Part shown: positions 41,907-51,514 of the stretch, piece after piece
Numbering within the stretch: position 1 is the stretch's first letter
Layout: each line of letters begins with the position of its first letter
Origin: Ogataea parapolymorpha DL-1
Lineage: Eukaryota; Ascomycota; Pichiomycetes; Pichiales; Pichiaceae
Reading direction: 5' to 3'
DNA: 64,000 nt
Assembly (NCBI RefSeq): GCF_000187245.1
Contig: NC_027865.1
Location: 310,001-374,000, forward strand
Translations under genes and position numbers: made by a program
The notes under the pieces: model-generated
Databases searched by the model: none
Seen by the model: only the letters and a program-made list of their open reading frames with translations
What the model was told of the DNA's origin: nothing

Positions 41907-44900
41907 TATCGTAGCATTCATGCGTTCTATCCTGAGTTCAGAGGTATGCGGCTCATGCATAACAAGACATGACGAGTGTCAAACTATGGATGCATATCAT
42001 AGGCTGCAAGGATTGCTATATAGGAAGCTACTTATGTATAATATTGTAGGAGATCTATACATTGTTAGATCCAAAAATGTCTCAGAAGTTAACAAACAAG
42101 CACACTAGTCAATTAGTCAAGCATGAGTACTCCAACTGCTAACCCAAGTCCTGTAACGGAATAACTTTCAACAGAATCAAGAGCCTGAATAGCTTATACT
42201 GGGGATTTTCAGCTTAAATATTCTTGAGACAGAGGTTGGAGTTACAAATTTGAGCGATTTAACAGGCCACCGCGTAGCTTTCTCTGAGTCAACGCCAAAA
42301 CGTTTTGATTTATATAGCCAAACTTTCGCAATCTGGCTGTCACACAGCAACCAGTCGTGAATAAATGAGGGCTATCGGGAAGTGAATGGGGTTGTTCGAC
42401 CAGATGATTGCATAAATCTCATCTCCGTATTTCAGGCACAGGGAAGGTTCACTACTGTGCTACACTGATATATCCCAGTGACGATATACATGACCAGTAA
42501 ATAGTGTTGAGGTGATATTCATCTAAATTCAGCTAGACTTCAATGTCCTTTATGCCATTAATTGATGACTATAGTTTTCATTGATGCTTTTCTCCTTTCG
42601 TATAATAAATCTGTTGTCGATTGACTCCCACCTATTGCTAAATTGTACTGGAAGCTCTTCTTCCATTTTTAGTATTCCATGATACGAATACGAAAGCTTA
42701 CAGTTATACCCTTGACTTCAACGCATTTGATTCTAGATATTAGCTGTTCTTTGCAAATCCCATACCTCAAACCCAACCAGTGAGGCTATTAATTTCACAT
42801 CTTATAAGCAAGCCAGAGAATGATTTCTAGAGAGTAAGAGTAACTGTTGTCATACATTTCGGACTTCCAAAAGAGCATTAAAATAAGCTGTACTAAATCT
42901 GGATGCACGTTACAGACTGATATTGGATTAAATAGCAGCATAACTGGATGAGCAGCCAGCTATCGCAGTCACAGTTTTTGTGTAATACGGTTGCAACTTT
43001 ATTTTCTTTTCTGGATCTTTGTTTTTTCGCATTTGAACCCACCATGGGTAAAGTTTGAGCCGTGATTTGAGACAAGTACAATGTGACCAGATTCATCTAA
43101 GCAATTTGTTCTTGAAACTTATTTGAAAAGCTGTTCTTGCAGTAAATTTTGATTGCATTTTTAAAGCTCAAATACCAAGAGACACTGATTTCGAGAATTG
43201 CTTGGCTGCACAATTTGGTTCCAAATAGTTATAAAGAGCTGCCATCTCATATATGGGGGAACACTTACAAAAATAGTAAGGTTGATGTAATTTTTTCTAC
43301 ACATTTTGGCTACGCTTACCACAAAATTTTGATCATTAGAAAATAAGAACTGGTTAGAGCATGTTTTTGCTGGATCGTACGCAATTCATTGCAATAAGAT
43401 GGTAACACAAATTTTCCTTGTATGAAAGGTTTACGGCTTTCTATGTCATGCTTCGAAACATGAACAGTAATTGAATAAAAAATGAGATATTAGGAAAGAT
43501 CTTGTTGATTTGAACTGAATATAGCTAGATTGGAAATATTGAACCTAACAAATCTTTTAGACATCGAATTTTCAAAAGCATAGCCTTAGGTGATAAATCA
43601 AGCAGGTATAAACCTGCAACTGTACATTGTGGCAACCTAACGGATCAATTCCTTTACGATATGTTCTGGAAGCAGGAATATTTGACAAATTAAGAGATAT
43701 TTCCATCAATTGAGCAACAAAAAGTTTTTTCTCTCTACGGGTCTGCCTTGTGAACTCGCCCCCCTCTATTCAAAAAGGATCCTTGGATGTTCTGTGATTT
43801 TTGTCATTGGCTCTGCGGCGAAGTTCGACCACTTCTTAAGCATGATATACTTGGAAAGGGCGAAGAGTGGCCTAATTCGAACAGAATTGTTTACAGCCAC
43901 TTGAAGCCTTCAATACAGGAATTGAGTATACAAAGCTATCTAAGCATTCAAGATGTGTCTCATTACATAAAATAAGTTTTATTTGTTTGGGGCAACAAAT
44001 CATTTCGGAGTCAAGAAGCTTGGGTTGGGCTTTTAATTGATGCAGGCATCTCGATAGTCAGATACCTACTTGCTTCAATTAGTTCTTATGAGGTATTTAT
44101 ACATTCTGTCTAGGTGCGAAAGGGAAGCGGCTGGGAGCTGCAACATGTGAGAAAATGCTTTTGAAACAGCATGATTCAAAAAGTATATCTAAAAAAATAT
44201 CTTTCCAAGTCTGTATAACCCGCTCGGACACACTGCAAATCTTTCTCTTAGTAGTTTAATTGCTGGTACAACATGGTTGCCTCAGAAATAGTCGAGGATG
44301 ATAACCCCTTGACCGTTGACCGTTGACCGTTGTCCTCAGAAAGCTCATTGAACTATTCTGTGGGCACCAAAGCCTGAGATGTTAACGATATTCTTTTCAG
44401 TTGCATGTTCCGTTGAGCTAGTTATCTTTGACATTGCTATCATCAAATTCAAATATAGAACGGCATATACTTAAAGAAAAATTATCTGATGCATCTACTG
44501 CATCGACAATAAGTCAGCTGGTACTTATCAGGAAAAAAGTTAAGGAATTCAAGAAAACACTGAGGTACATCATTTTTATTTCGTCAATTGAGCTATAGTT
44601 TAACCTCTTGAAGGCTCCGAAGTTTTTCAGTAAGTTTTCTGGGATCAATGGTCCGAAGGTAACTCCTTCAACCGGACTTGAGGTGACCTTACTATTTGTC
44701 AAACAAGGCGATATCCTGCAACTGCTCATACAAAGAGATTGTAATTATATCACAAGATCTAACTTATTGAGTTTGACAAACAAGCGCAGTGACTTGAATC
44801 ACGTGATTAATTGGCCTAAAAAATGTTATCCATCCAATCCAATATTATTACGTAATTAAGAGTGGTCAAAACACTACCCCCACCCTCTATATTTTTTCCT

Positions 44901-44950
44901 TTGCCTTAAATTTCCGGCATTTTCTCAACTGACGTTGCGCCACCTTCACC
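41907..44950. other. 3 kb of gene-free DNA between the right solo LTR and SGT2
   Basis: Begins with ~190 bp that look like a degraded LTR (ATGCGGCTCATGCAT near 41946). No conserved gene. (TTGACCG)x3 occurs at ~44309-44329, and an ATCACGTGAT E-box at ~44798-44807, about 145 bp upstream of SGT2. Short frames at 44514-44859 on both strands are not recognisable. Confidence 0.35.
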
Positions 44951-45964
44951 ATGGGAACTACTGATAAGCAGATTTCTGCTCTTATTGTCACATTTTTAAG
45001 ACAATGCCTTGAATGCAACACCATTCCCGATGATAACAGGGACTCAATAGAATTCGCAATTGAGAGCATAGGTGAGGCATTCGGATTAGATTCCTCATTC
45101 TGTGAACAAGTCAATGATGTCTTTGGGGGACAAGACCTTCGCAGTCTTATCTCATTACCTATGAAAGAAGCTTCAAAATCTGCCGAAGATGAGTCGGTTC
45201 CCGTTCATATACATGAGAATGAGGTCAACAATAAGGACAAAGCTGAGTCATTGAAGCTTGAAGGTAATAGAGCAATGGCCGCTCGTAATTTCAAAGAAGC
45301 AATTGAAAAGTATAGTGCGGCGTTGGATTTGTATCCTTCAAATGCTGTGTACTTATCTAACCGTGCTGCAGCCTACTCCTCTTTTGGAAAACACGATTTA
45401 GCATTGAAGGATGCACAAAAGGCCACTGAATCCGCGCCTAATTATGCCAAAGCATGGTCTCGTATGGGACTAGCGAAATATGCACTAGGAGATATTGAAG
45501 GGTCTATGAAAGCTTATGAACGTGGGCTAGAAGTTGAAGGTGATTCACCCTCGGATGCTATGAAAAAAGGTTTCGAAACTGCCAAAAAAAAGTACACAGA
45601 AACTTTAGTTGCATCATTAGGATCTGCAAACCGTGATTCAGAGTCCCAAGATGCTGCTAGTGGTGAGGCTCATACAATGCCGGATATATCAAACTTGGCT
45701 AGTTTGTTCGGAGGGTCTTCTGAAGGGTCACCCTCTGGTGGAAATAATCTTGGAGGTATCGCTGGACTAATGAACAATCCCCAAATCATGCAAGCTGCGC
45801 AAAGAATGATGCAAAATCCTGAAGCTATGAATGGCCTACTCAACAATCCGCAAATAAGACAGATGGCTCAAAATTTGGGTCTCGGGGGTGAGGGAGGCTT
45901 AGATGAGCTCATGAATAATCCTATGCTTCAAAACTTAGCCAATCAGTTCAGAAACTCGAGTTAG
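44951..45964 (+). CDS. SGT2: TPR co-chaperone Sgt2
   Basis: 337 residues. The N-terminal helical dimerisation domain (1-70) would bind the Get4-Get5 ubiquitin-like domain. Three TPR repeats at ~98-205 (AESLKLEGNRAMAARNFKEA ... AVYLSNRAAAYSSFGKHDLA ... AKAWSRMGLAKYALGDI) bind Hsp70/Hsp90 tails. The Gly/Met/Asn/Gln-rich C-terminus (NNPQIMQAAQRMMQNPEAM) binds tail-anchor helices. Sgt2 hands tail-anchored proteins to Get3. Length matches S. cerevisiae (346 aa). The stop lies 14 bp from the convergent VRL1 stop. Confidence 0.93.
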   Translation: MGTTDKQISALIVTFLRQCLECNTIPDDNRDSIEFAIESIGEAFGLDSSFCEQVNDVFGGQDLRSLISLPMKEASKSAEDESVPVHIHENEVNNKDKAESLKLEGNRAMAARNFKEAIEKYSAALDLYPSNAVYLSNRAAAYSSFGKHDLALKDAQKATESAPNYAKAWSRMGLAKYALGDIEGSMKAYERGLEVEGDSPSDAMKKGFETAKKKYTETLVASLGSANRDSESQDAASGEAHTMPDISNLASLFGGSSEGSPSGGNNLGGIAGLMNNPQIMQAAQRMMQNPEAMNGLLNNPQIRQMAQNLGLGGEGGLDELMNNPMLQNLANQFRNSS

Positions 45965-45978
45965 TGCAGACACAGAAT

Positions 45979-48900
45979 TTAAGTAGGCTTATTCAACAAG
46001 AAGCGTTCTCTGTCAAGTTTGAGTCTGTTGTGCTGTGATCTGAGCATTTTAATTTGCGTTTTTGCAAATTGTTTGAACACAATAGGAAAGAATCGTTTCT
46101 TGAAAAGGTAAAAATTATTAAGCTCCATGGTCATAGACTCATAACCAGCTCTGAATCTGATTGCCAACCCGTTAATGTCACCCTTGATAGCGGTGAAGAG
46201 CTCTTCAAGTTTGTGAGCTTGCGTAATCCTGTTCCTCTCCGAAAACCTCGAAAGATCAAAGATGGCGAAAATTGAGCTTTGCTGGTGGGGAAGATTTGTC
46301 GTAGAAATATCACCTGTTGACTTAAGATATGAATATCGGCTTCTTACTAGGTATTCGCTTATCCTTTCAGCCAACTGGCTAAGCCGATCGTATGAAGTGC
46401 ACGTGAACGATGAATGTTGTTGCGCCTTTTGCAGTAACTGGTGACACTGATCTTGTAGCCCTCTCATCCGATCAAATAAAGACCATGTCCTCTCAATATA
46501 TAAATCAGAGAAGTACTTCAGCTCATCACGAAGGTCTTTGGCTGAATATAAAAAGAAACTCAAAGAATCTAACAACTTGTCACCATTCGCACTCTTGCTC
46601 ATCGAAAGTATTGTGGCGCTGGTATTAAATAGGCCTCTAATCCCAGTACAGCCGTGTGACATGTGATCAAGCTCGTCAGAAGACCTCATGCCGTATGGTA
46701 CCCACGAATACAGCCTTTCAATGTCGCTCCAAAGAATTCCCAACAGCGAGTGTTGTCTATGAAACTTCTCGCACTTCTCAAGGAATTTCAACAAATCATT
46801 ACAAGTAAGCTTGACAAAAGTTTGAGCACTTATCAGATCCTCACAAATGAAATGATGAGAAAACTCTTGTTTGAATGGACTCGATTGTTGCGAATGGTCT
46901 GAACTGCCCAATGAAGTTTTCTTACTCAGAAGTTTCCAAAGCTCATCATCAATTCCCCTCTCCTCGTTCATAGTGAGAGAAGCCAATAATAAGTTGAGCT
47001 GTGAAGTTCGATCATTTTCCAACAGCCGACTCATATGACCGAAGGAGTGGTATTGATTTGAAGTCATTCTCAATTTTTGTAAAAAAGAAAGTCTCACTTG
47101 GGGGAAATCATGTGGCCGTGAAAGTTTGAGGGCAGTCAACATTTTTAGAAGTTCTGATTCTTTGTGACGGGTGATGAATCCAACATTTTGACTACATGGC
47201 TTGTTCTCCGACATGAGAAACAAGTACAAAAAAGCATCACTACCTGTGCTGTATCTTTTTGTGATGATCACCGCACTTCTAATTGAGTTTTTCGGGCAAA
47301 AAGTTTGTAAGAGTGATGTACTCATGGTGGTCAGTATTTTTAATCTGAATTTATTAGAATCTGACAAACGCTCTGATTCTTGTAGCAATGAGTGCTGGAG
47401 CATCGAAGTCTTGATATAGTCAAAAGCCGTATAATGACTTTTTGGGTTCGCTCTCGAGATGTCAGTGTTTTCATTACTCAGTAAGTAATAAACGTTCCAA
47501 AATTTGTTGTACTTGATCGAGAACATGAGCGGTGTGAGACACTGCGAATTTGGGTAGTTAAGATCTAACCCACAAAATAGCTTCAGGAAAAAGCCTAATG
47601 TTCTTCCATCCTTGAATGAGTGAAGTAAAGAATTATTCTTGGCGTCCAAATGGTCTTTGAGATCAAATGATAGGTTGTGTTTTGCATACCACTCACAAAC
47701 GGTATGCAGAACAGCCTCTAGCAGATCTGGGTAATTGGGATGATCATAGCAGCGGACTATCGTAGTAAGAGGGGTTTGATGAAAACAATCAACCTGTCTC
47801 CAGTTTATATATGTTCCAAGCATTTGTACAAGAGGCTTGTAATACATCAAATAATGTCCCAAGTTGCGGCCTAAGTTATTCATTTTTGAGCAGTAAAGTT
47901 CAATTTCGCATTCGGTTGCTTCGCTTATTATGTCAACAAGTTCCAGTATTATCCTACTGTCACCCTCCATTAGAGCTAGCTGCAGTAGAGTAGAGCCGGT
48001 ACTGTCGGTATCAGTCAAAATAAAATCCAAATCATATACTTCATGCAGATCGACCAGGGTTTTGAAAACGGGCCAGCTTCTGTGTTTTATTGCCATTATA
48101 AGGCAGGACTCGCCTCTCAAATTTCTGGATCTAAAAACTTTTCCTGCATGCGAATGCACCATCTCAGACCCGACGACGTTATGGAGGTGGTCCTGTAACC
48201 TATGAATGTTTTCAGTGATCGTTGTCCAAAATGGATCCTCCACTGAAAGACAAATGGTATTCCAAAGCTTTTCATTAGCTCTGCATTGCCTTGACAGTGA
48301 TCTAATGTTACTGTCGTCACTCAGATAGCCAAGAGCGGCTTCTATAGTAGAAATGACATATCCCAGTGGACCACTTTGAAATATTTCAGGGGAAGGATAA
48401 CACTTTTTGATATATTTCACATGACATTGAATATTAGTTACACCTGCAGTCCCCAAAACAAGTATTACCAAGGACAACAGAGTATCTGCATCCATAAGGA
48501 ATTCGCAGTTTGATTTGCTCGGATTGTGTGATAAACCATGTATGGCTTTCGATAAAACATCGAGCTTCTTTGAAGCAGTCATTAAATAGTCCAGCATCCT
48601 TATCTCACTGACGGCTTTAGCAACTCGACCAAGCAAGAGTTGGATCAAACTCGTATCCTCCAGAACTGAATCCGGTAAACCAAGCTGTGATATGCTCATA
48701 TGCTGAAAAACTTCATAGCTAGCATTCAACAAGCGGTCCGTAGGAGTGGTGCAAAGATCCACAAAACGTTGCCACAACTTATCATATACGTTCATCTCCA
48801 CGTACTCATAGACTGCTTGACGAAGACTTTCCTCGTTGAATTTCTTGATCAGCATTGAATGGACGGGAGTGGGAAGGGATCTAACAATTTCAACAGCTTC

Positions 48901-49605
48901 AATTATGGTAGCCAAGAACAAAGACATAAGCTCACCTTCGCTTCGAGCTTGTCTAACATCAAAGTTTAGGAACAAACTCCGAAACTGAGGTCCGATATTA
49001 CTAGCGAGTTCGGGTGAATTCTTCATTAAATCGTTGAAGTCTTCACGAAAACCATCCTCGGAGATTTCGTCTTGGCCTTCGATGCTATTTCGGAAGCCGA
49101 ACAGTAAGTCTTGAAAGACCCTGTTCCCGCTTGTAAGAACCAAGGGAGATTCTATGAAGCAAATTTGAAGCTTATACCCAGGATAAAGGTATGACACAGT
49201 GCTGTAAATTAGATTTTCGGTATAGATTGTGTTTTTACCTGACTCAACATCTCCATCTTTTCTGAGAAAGTCGCCGTTTCGAAACAAGCTCAAGCCACCA
49301 TGCATAGTAGAAACCGAAGTCTCATTTCCGATTGAATGGCCTGTCTCCGTATCGACAATATGTGACTGAATGAAAAAGCTGTCAAAGTCCAAGGTGTCTG
49401 AGGGTTCACTTTTGGACCCACTGATAAAGAAGAAAGGTTCAGTTCTTGGAAGAAGTATCACATATCTGTGAGGGCTCGTCACTACTTTATCAATAATAAT
49501 TCTGATTTCGGATTTTTCCCTTAGGTCATTATAATTGAACAGAGCAGTCACAAATGGGTCAAGGAAATTCAAGTGCTTCCTCATAACATTTGCTTTCAAA
49601 GTCAT
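45979..49605 (-). CDS. VRL1: Vrl1/VARP-like VPS9 GEF with ankyrin repeats
   Basis: 1208 residues. A VPS9 domain lies at ~300-440 (LPDSVLEDTSLIQLLLGRVAKA ... LMDADTLLSLVILVLGTAG ... GPLGYVISTIEAALGYL). Ankyrin-like repeats span ~495-750 (CLIMAIKHRSWPVFKTLVDL, TGSTLLQLALMEGDSRIIL, TPLMFSIKYNKFWNVYYLL). A PX-like segment is at ~770-870, and long helices at ~920-1195 fit the BAR-like C-terminus. That is the architecture of Vrl1, a relative of VARP that with Vin1 forms the VINE sorting-nexin complex on endosomes. The S. cerevisiae reference strain carries a disrupted allele; here the frame is whole. Confidence 0.75.
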   Translation of the reverse strand: MTLKANVMRKHLNFLDPFVTALFNYNDLREKSEIRIIIDKVVTSPHRYVILLPRTEPFFFISGSKSEPSDTLDFDSFFIQSHIVDTETGHSIGNETSVSTMHGGLSLFRNGDFLRKDGDVESGKNTIYTENLIYSTVSYLYPGYKLQICFIESPLVLTSGNRVFQDLLFGFRNSIEGQDEISEDGFREDFNDLMKNSPELASNIGPQFRSLFLNFDVRQARSEGELMSLFLATIIEAVEIVRSLPTPVHSMLIKKFNEESLRQAVYEYVEMNVYDKLWQRFVDLCTTPTDRLLNASYEVFQHMSISQLGLPDSVLEDTSLIQLLLGRVAKAVSEIRMLDYLMTASKKLDVLSKAIHGLSHNPSKSNCEFLMDADTLLSLVILVLGTAGVTNIQCHVKYIKKCYPSPEIFQSGPLGYVISTIEAALGYLSDDSNIRSLSRQCRANEKLWNTICLSVEDPFWTTITENIHRLQDHLHNVVGSEMVHSHAGKVFRSRNLRGESCLIMAIKHRSWPVFKTLVDLHEVYDLDFILTDTDSTGSTLLQLALMEGDSRIILELVDIISEATECEIELYCSKMNNLGRNLGHYLMYYKPLVQMLGTYINWRQVDCFHQTPLTTIVRCYDHPNYPDLLEAVLHTVCEWYAKHNLSFDLKDHLDAKNNSLLHSFKDGRTLGFFLKLFCGLDLNYPNSQCLTPLMFSIKYNKFWNVYYLLSNENTDISRANPKSHYTAFDYIKTSMLQHSLLQESERLSDSNKFRLKILTTMSTSLLQTFCPKNSIRSAVIITKRYSTGSDAFLYLFLMSENKPCSQNVGFITRHKESELLKMLTALKLSRPHDFPQVRLSFLQKLRMTSNQYHSFGHMSRLLENDRTSQLNLLLASLTMNEERGIDDELWKLLSKKTSLGSSDHSQQSSPFKQEFSHHFICEDLISAQTFVKLTCNDLLKFLEKCEKFHRQHSLLGILWSDIERLYSWVPYGMRSSDELDHMSHGCTGIRGLFNTSATILSMSKSANGDKLLDSLSFFLYSAKDLRDELKYFSDLYIERTWSLFDRMRGLQDQCHQLLQKAQQHSSFTCTSYDRLSQLAERISEYLVRSRYSYLKSTGDISTTNLPHQQSSIFAIFDLSRFSERNRITQAHKLEELFTAIKGDINGLAIRFRAGYESMTMELNNFYLFKKRFFPIVFKQFAKTQIKMLRSQHNRLKLDRERFLLNKPT

Positions 49606-50465
49606 TCACAGATAAGTAACGTAACATGAGAAACAGTTCCAACAAATGATACAAATGAACGCAAATGTGATAAAATTAATTCAACTGATTAGCTAATTAA
49701 CCAGGTTGCCTACATAAAACTATCAAAATACAAATTCAAGTATAACGACCCTATTCTAGTTGCATTGCTGTTCAGTTCGTTTGCTTATCTACAATTGAAG
49801 AATTTTTTAAGTTGTATCACCAACTATAGAAGATTCTTCATAAATGCAACATAACACTGAGCAAGTATAAAAAGTTAACTCGATTTTCTTTGCCCTCCTG
49901 TATCTCTTCTATTGAACACGTCTTGATTTAGGCCATGTTATTATCAAAGACCGTAATTAGTTAGCTATTCAGTTAGAAAGGATTTCAGAAACGATTGGAA
50001 ACCTCAGTTCCCTAATAAGCAAGCACAGTGACCTCTACGTGGTAAACTTTTCTGCTTTGAAGAAGTAACGTAATATGAGATGATGAGAATATTGTAGTCA
50101 TCAATAAGTGAATATAGCTACATGAAACCTTTTGATGGTTGCACACTGTGACGTCTAAACACTATGTGAGCCTCCATTCGGGACAGAAGAAATATTATCC
50201 TCTCATCGTTATATGACATTTTCATTTCGAGCAAAGAATCCGAAAACTTGGTGCTAGATACTGGCGAGGGAGATTTACTACAAATTTCTTTTACACATAA
50301 TGTCATTGGTTTGTCATATAGTACACCTACTATTAGGTTTTGACATTATGCATGTTAGGACAAGCGCCACAAAATTCTTACGATTATCTACCTAGTGTTG
50401 CTTCTTTCTTCACATGTAGTCCCAAATTTTTAAAAAATACTTTTTTTTAGTTTCAAGTTTCCAAC
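49606..50465. other. 860-bp divergent intergenic region, VRL1/TSR3
   Basis: Holds both promoters. A 62-codon minus-strand frame (50118-50306, ATG start) is present, but I recognise nothing in it and treat it as unproven. Confidence 0.35.
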
Positions 50466-51473
50466 ATGGCTAAAGGGAAGAACAAAAATAGAGACTATTT
50501 GAAGAAAGAGTCAGCAGGTCCAAAATACTCTAGTAGAAGAAAACGTCAAGAAGTCAAATACTCTGGTCAATCACAGGGAACCAAGTTTCCTATCAAATTA
50601 GCAATGTGGGATTTTGATCATTGTGACCCTAAGAAATGCAGTGGTAAAAAATTAGAAAGGCTAGGGCTTATGAAAGATCTTCGAATAGGACAGAAATTCC
50701 AAGGTATTGTAGTGACTCCAAATGCCACTCAAGTAGTGAGCCCCAGCGATCGATCATTGGTTGAGGAAATTGGAGTAGCAGTAGTTGAATGTTCGTGGGC
50801 TCGACTTGAGGAAATTCCATTCGGCAAGATAGGTGGGCGCAACGAAAGGCTTCTCCCTTACCTTATTGCTGCTAATCCTGTGAATTACGGAAAACCAATG
50901 AAACTGAATTGCATGGAAGCCATAGCAGCTTGTCTAATTATTGTTGGACGCATGGATCTCGCTCTCGAGTTGCTACAGCGTTTTTCTTATGGAGCGGCAT
51001 TTGTTGCAATCAACCAAGAACTTTTTGATATATATCAGAAAGGATCGGACTCGAGCTCGATCCTCGAGATTGAAAAAAACTATCTTGAGACAATGCGAAA
51101 AGAGAAGGAGCTGACAAAGGCGACAAAATCCACCCTTGACTGGTGGATGATGGACAATCCTAATAGAAAGTGTCTGGACAATGAGAGCGAGTACCACCTT
51201 GATGAATCTCAATACGATGATACGGTTGACTATGAGACCGAAGACGACCTTGAGAACTCTCAAGACGACGACTGGTTTGATGAAGATAGAGAAGAAGAAG
51301 AGGAAGAGCAAAGGGAAAATCAAGAAAGAGAGGAAGAGCAAAGGGAAAATCAAGAAAGAGAGGAAGAGCAAAGGGAAGAACTCAAGAAAACTTCAGTCAA
51401 GCCATTCCGCGCGCTCAAACAGGATGGAACAGCTAGTTTAGAACAGAAATTTGAGAAAATTGCTATTAAATGA
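50466..51473 (+). CDS. TSR3: 18S rRNA aminocarboxypropyltransferase Tsr3
   Basis: 335 residues. The RLI-like N-terminus and DUF367 fold are visible: KLAMWDFDHCDPKKCSGKKLE, VVTPNATQVVSPSD, VVECSWARLEEIPFGKIGGRNERLLPYLIAANPVNYGKPMKLNCMEAIAA and FSYGAAFVAIN. Tsr3 transfers the acp group from S-adenosylmethionine to the hypermodified uridine of 18S rRNA late in 40S maturation. The C-terminal ~120 residues are an acidic tail containing a 10-residue repeat (EEQRENQERE, about 2.6 copies) from a 30-bp DNA repeat. S. cerevisiae Tsr3 is 313 aa and also has an acidic tail. Confidence 0.95.
   Translation: MAKGKNKNRDYLKKESAGPKYSSRRKRQEVKYSGQSQGTKFPIKLAMWDFDHCDPKKCSGKKLERLGLMKDLRIGQKFQGIVVTPNATQVVSPSDRSLVEEIGVAVVECSWARLEEIPFGKIGGRNERLLPYLIAANPVNYGKPMKLNCMEAIAACLIIVGRMDLALELLQRFSYGAAFVAINQELFDIYQKGSDSSSILEIEKNYLETMRKEKELTKATKSTLDWWMMDNPNRKCLDNESEYHLDESQYDDTVDYETEDDLENSQDDDWFDEDREEEEEEQRENQEREEEQRENQEREEEQREELKKTSVKPFRALKQDGTASLEQKFEKIAIK
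51295..51380 (+). repeat. 30-bp tandem repeat inside TSR3
   Basis: About 2.6 near-perfect copies of a 30-bp unit (GAAGAGCAAAGGGAAAATCA followed by AGAAAGAGAG) in frame, encoding an acidic, glutamine-containing repeat. Confidence 0.85.
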
Positions 51474-51514
51474 ATCATCACTCTCCCCTAGCAACCTAAA
51501 TCGTATAGGGACAA

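Noticed and set aside
44798..44807. ATCACGTGAT read as a CDEI centromere element
   Set aside because: No CDEIII-like element or very AT-rich CDEII spacer follows. It is better explained as an E-box in the SGT2 promoter.
44514..44859. Two opposed short frames upstream of SGT2
   Set aside because: Neither resembles a known protein and they overlap each other antisense; no splice signals close by.
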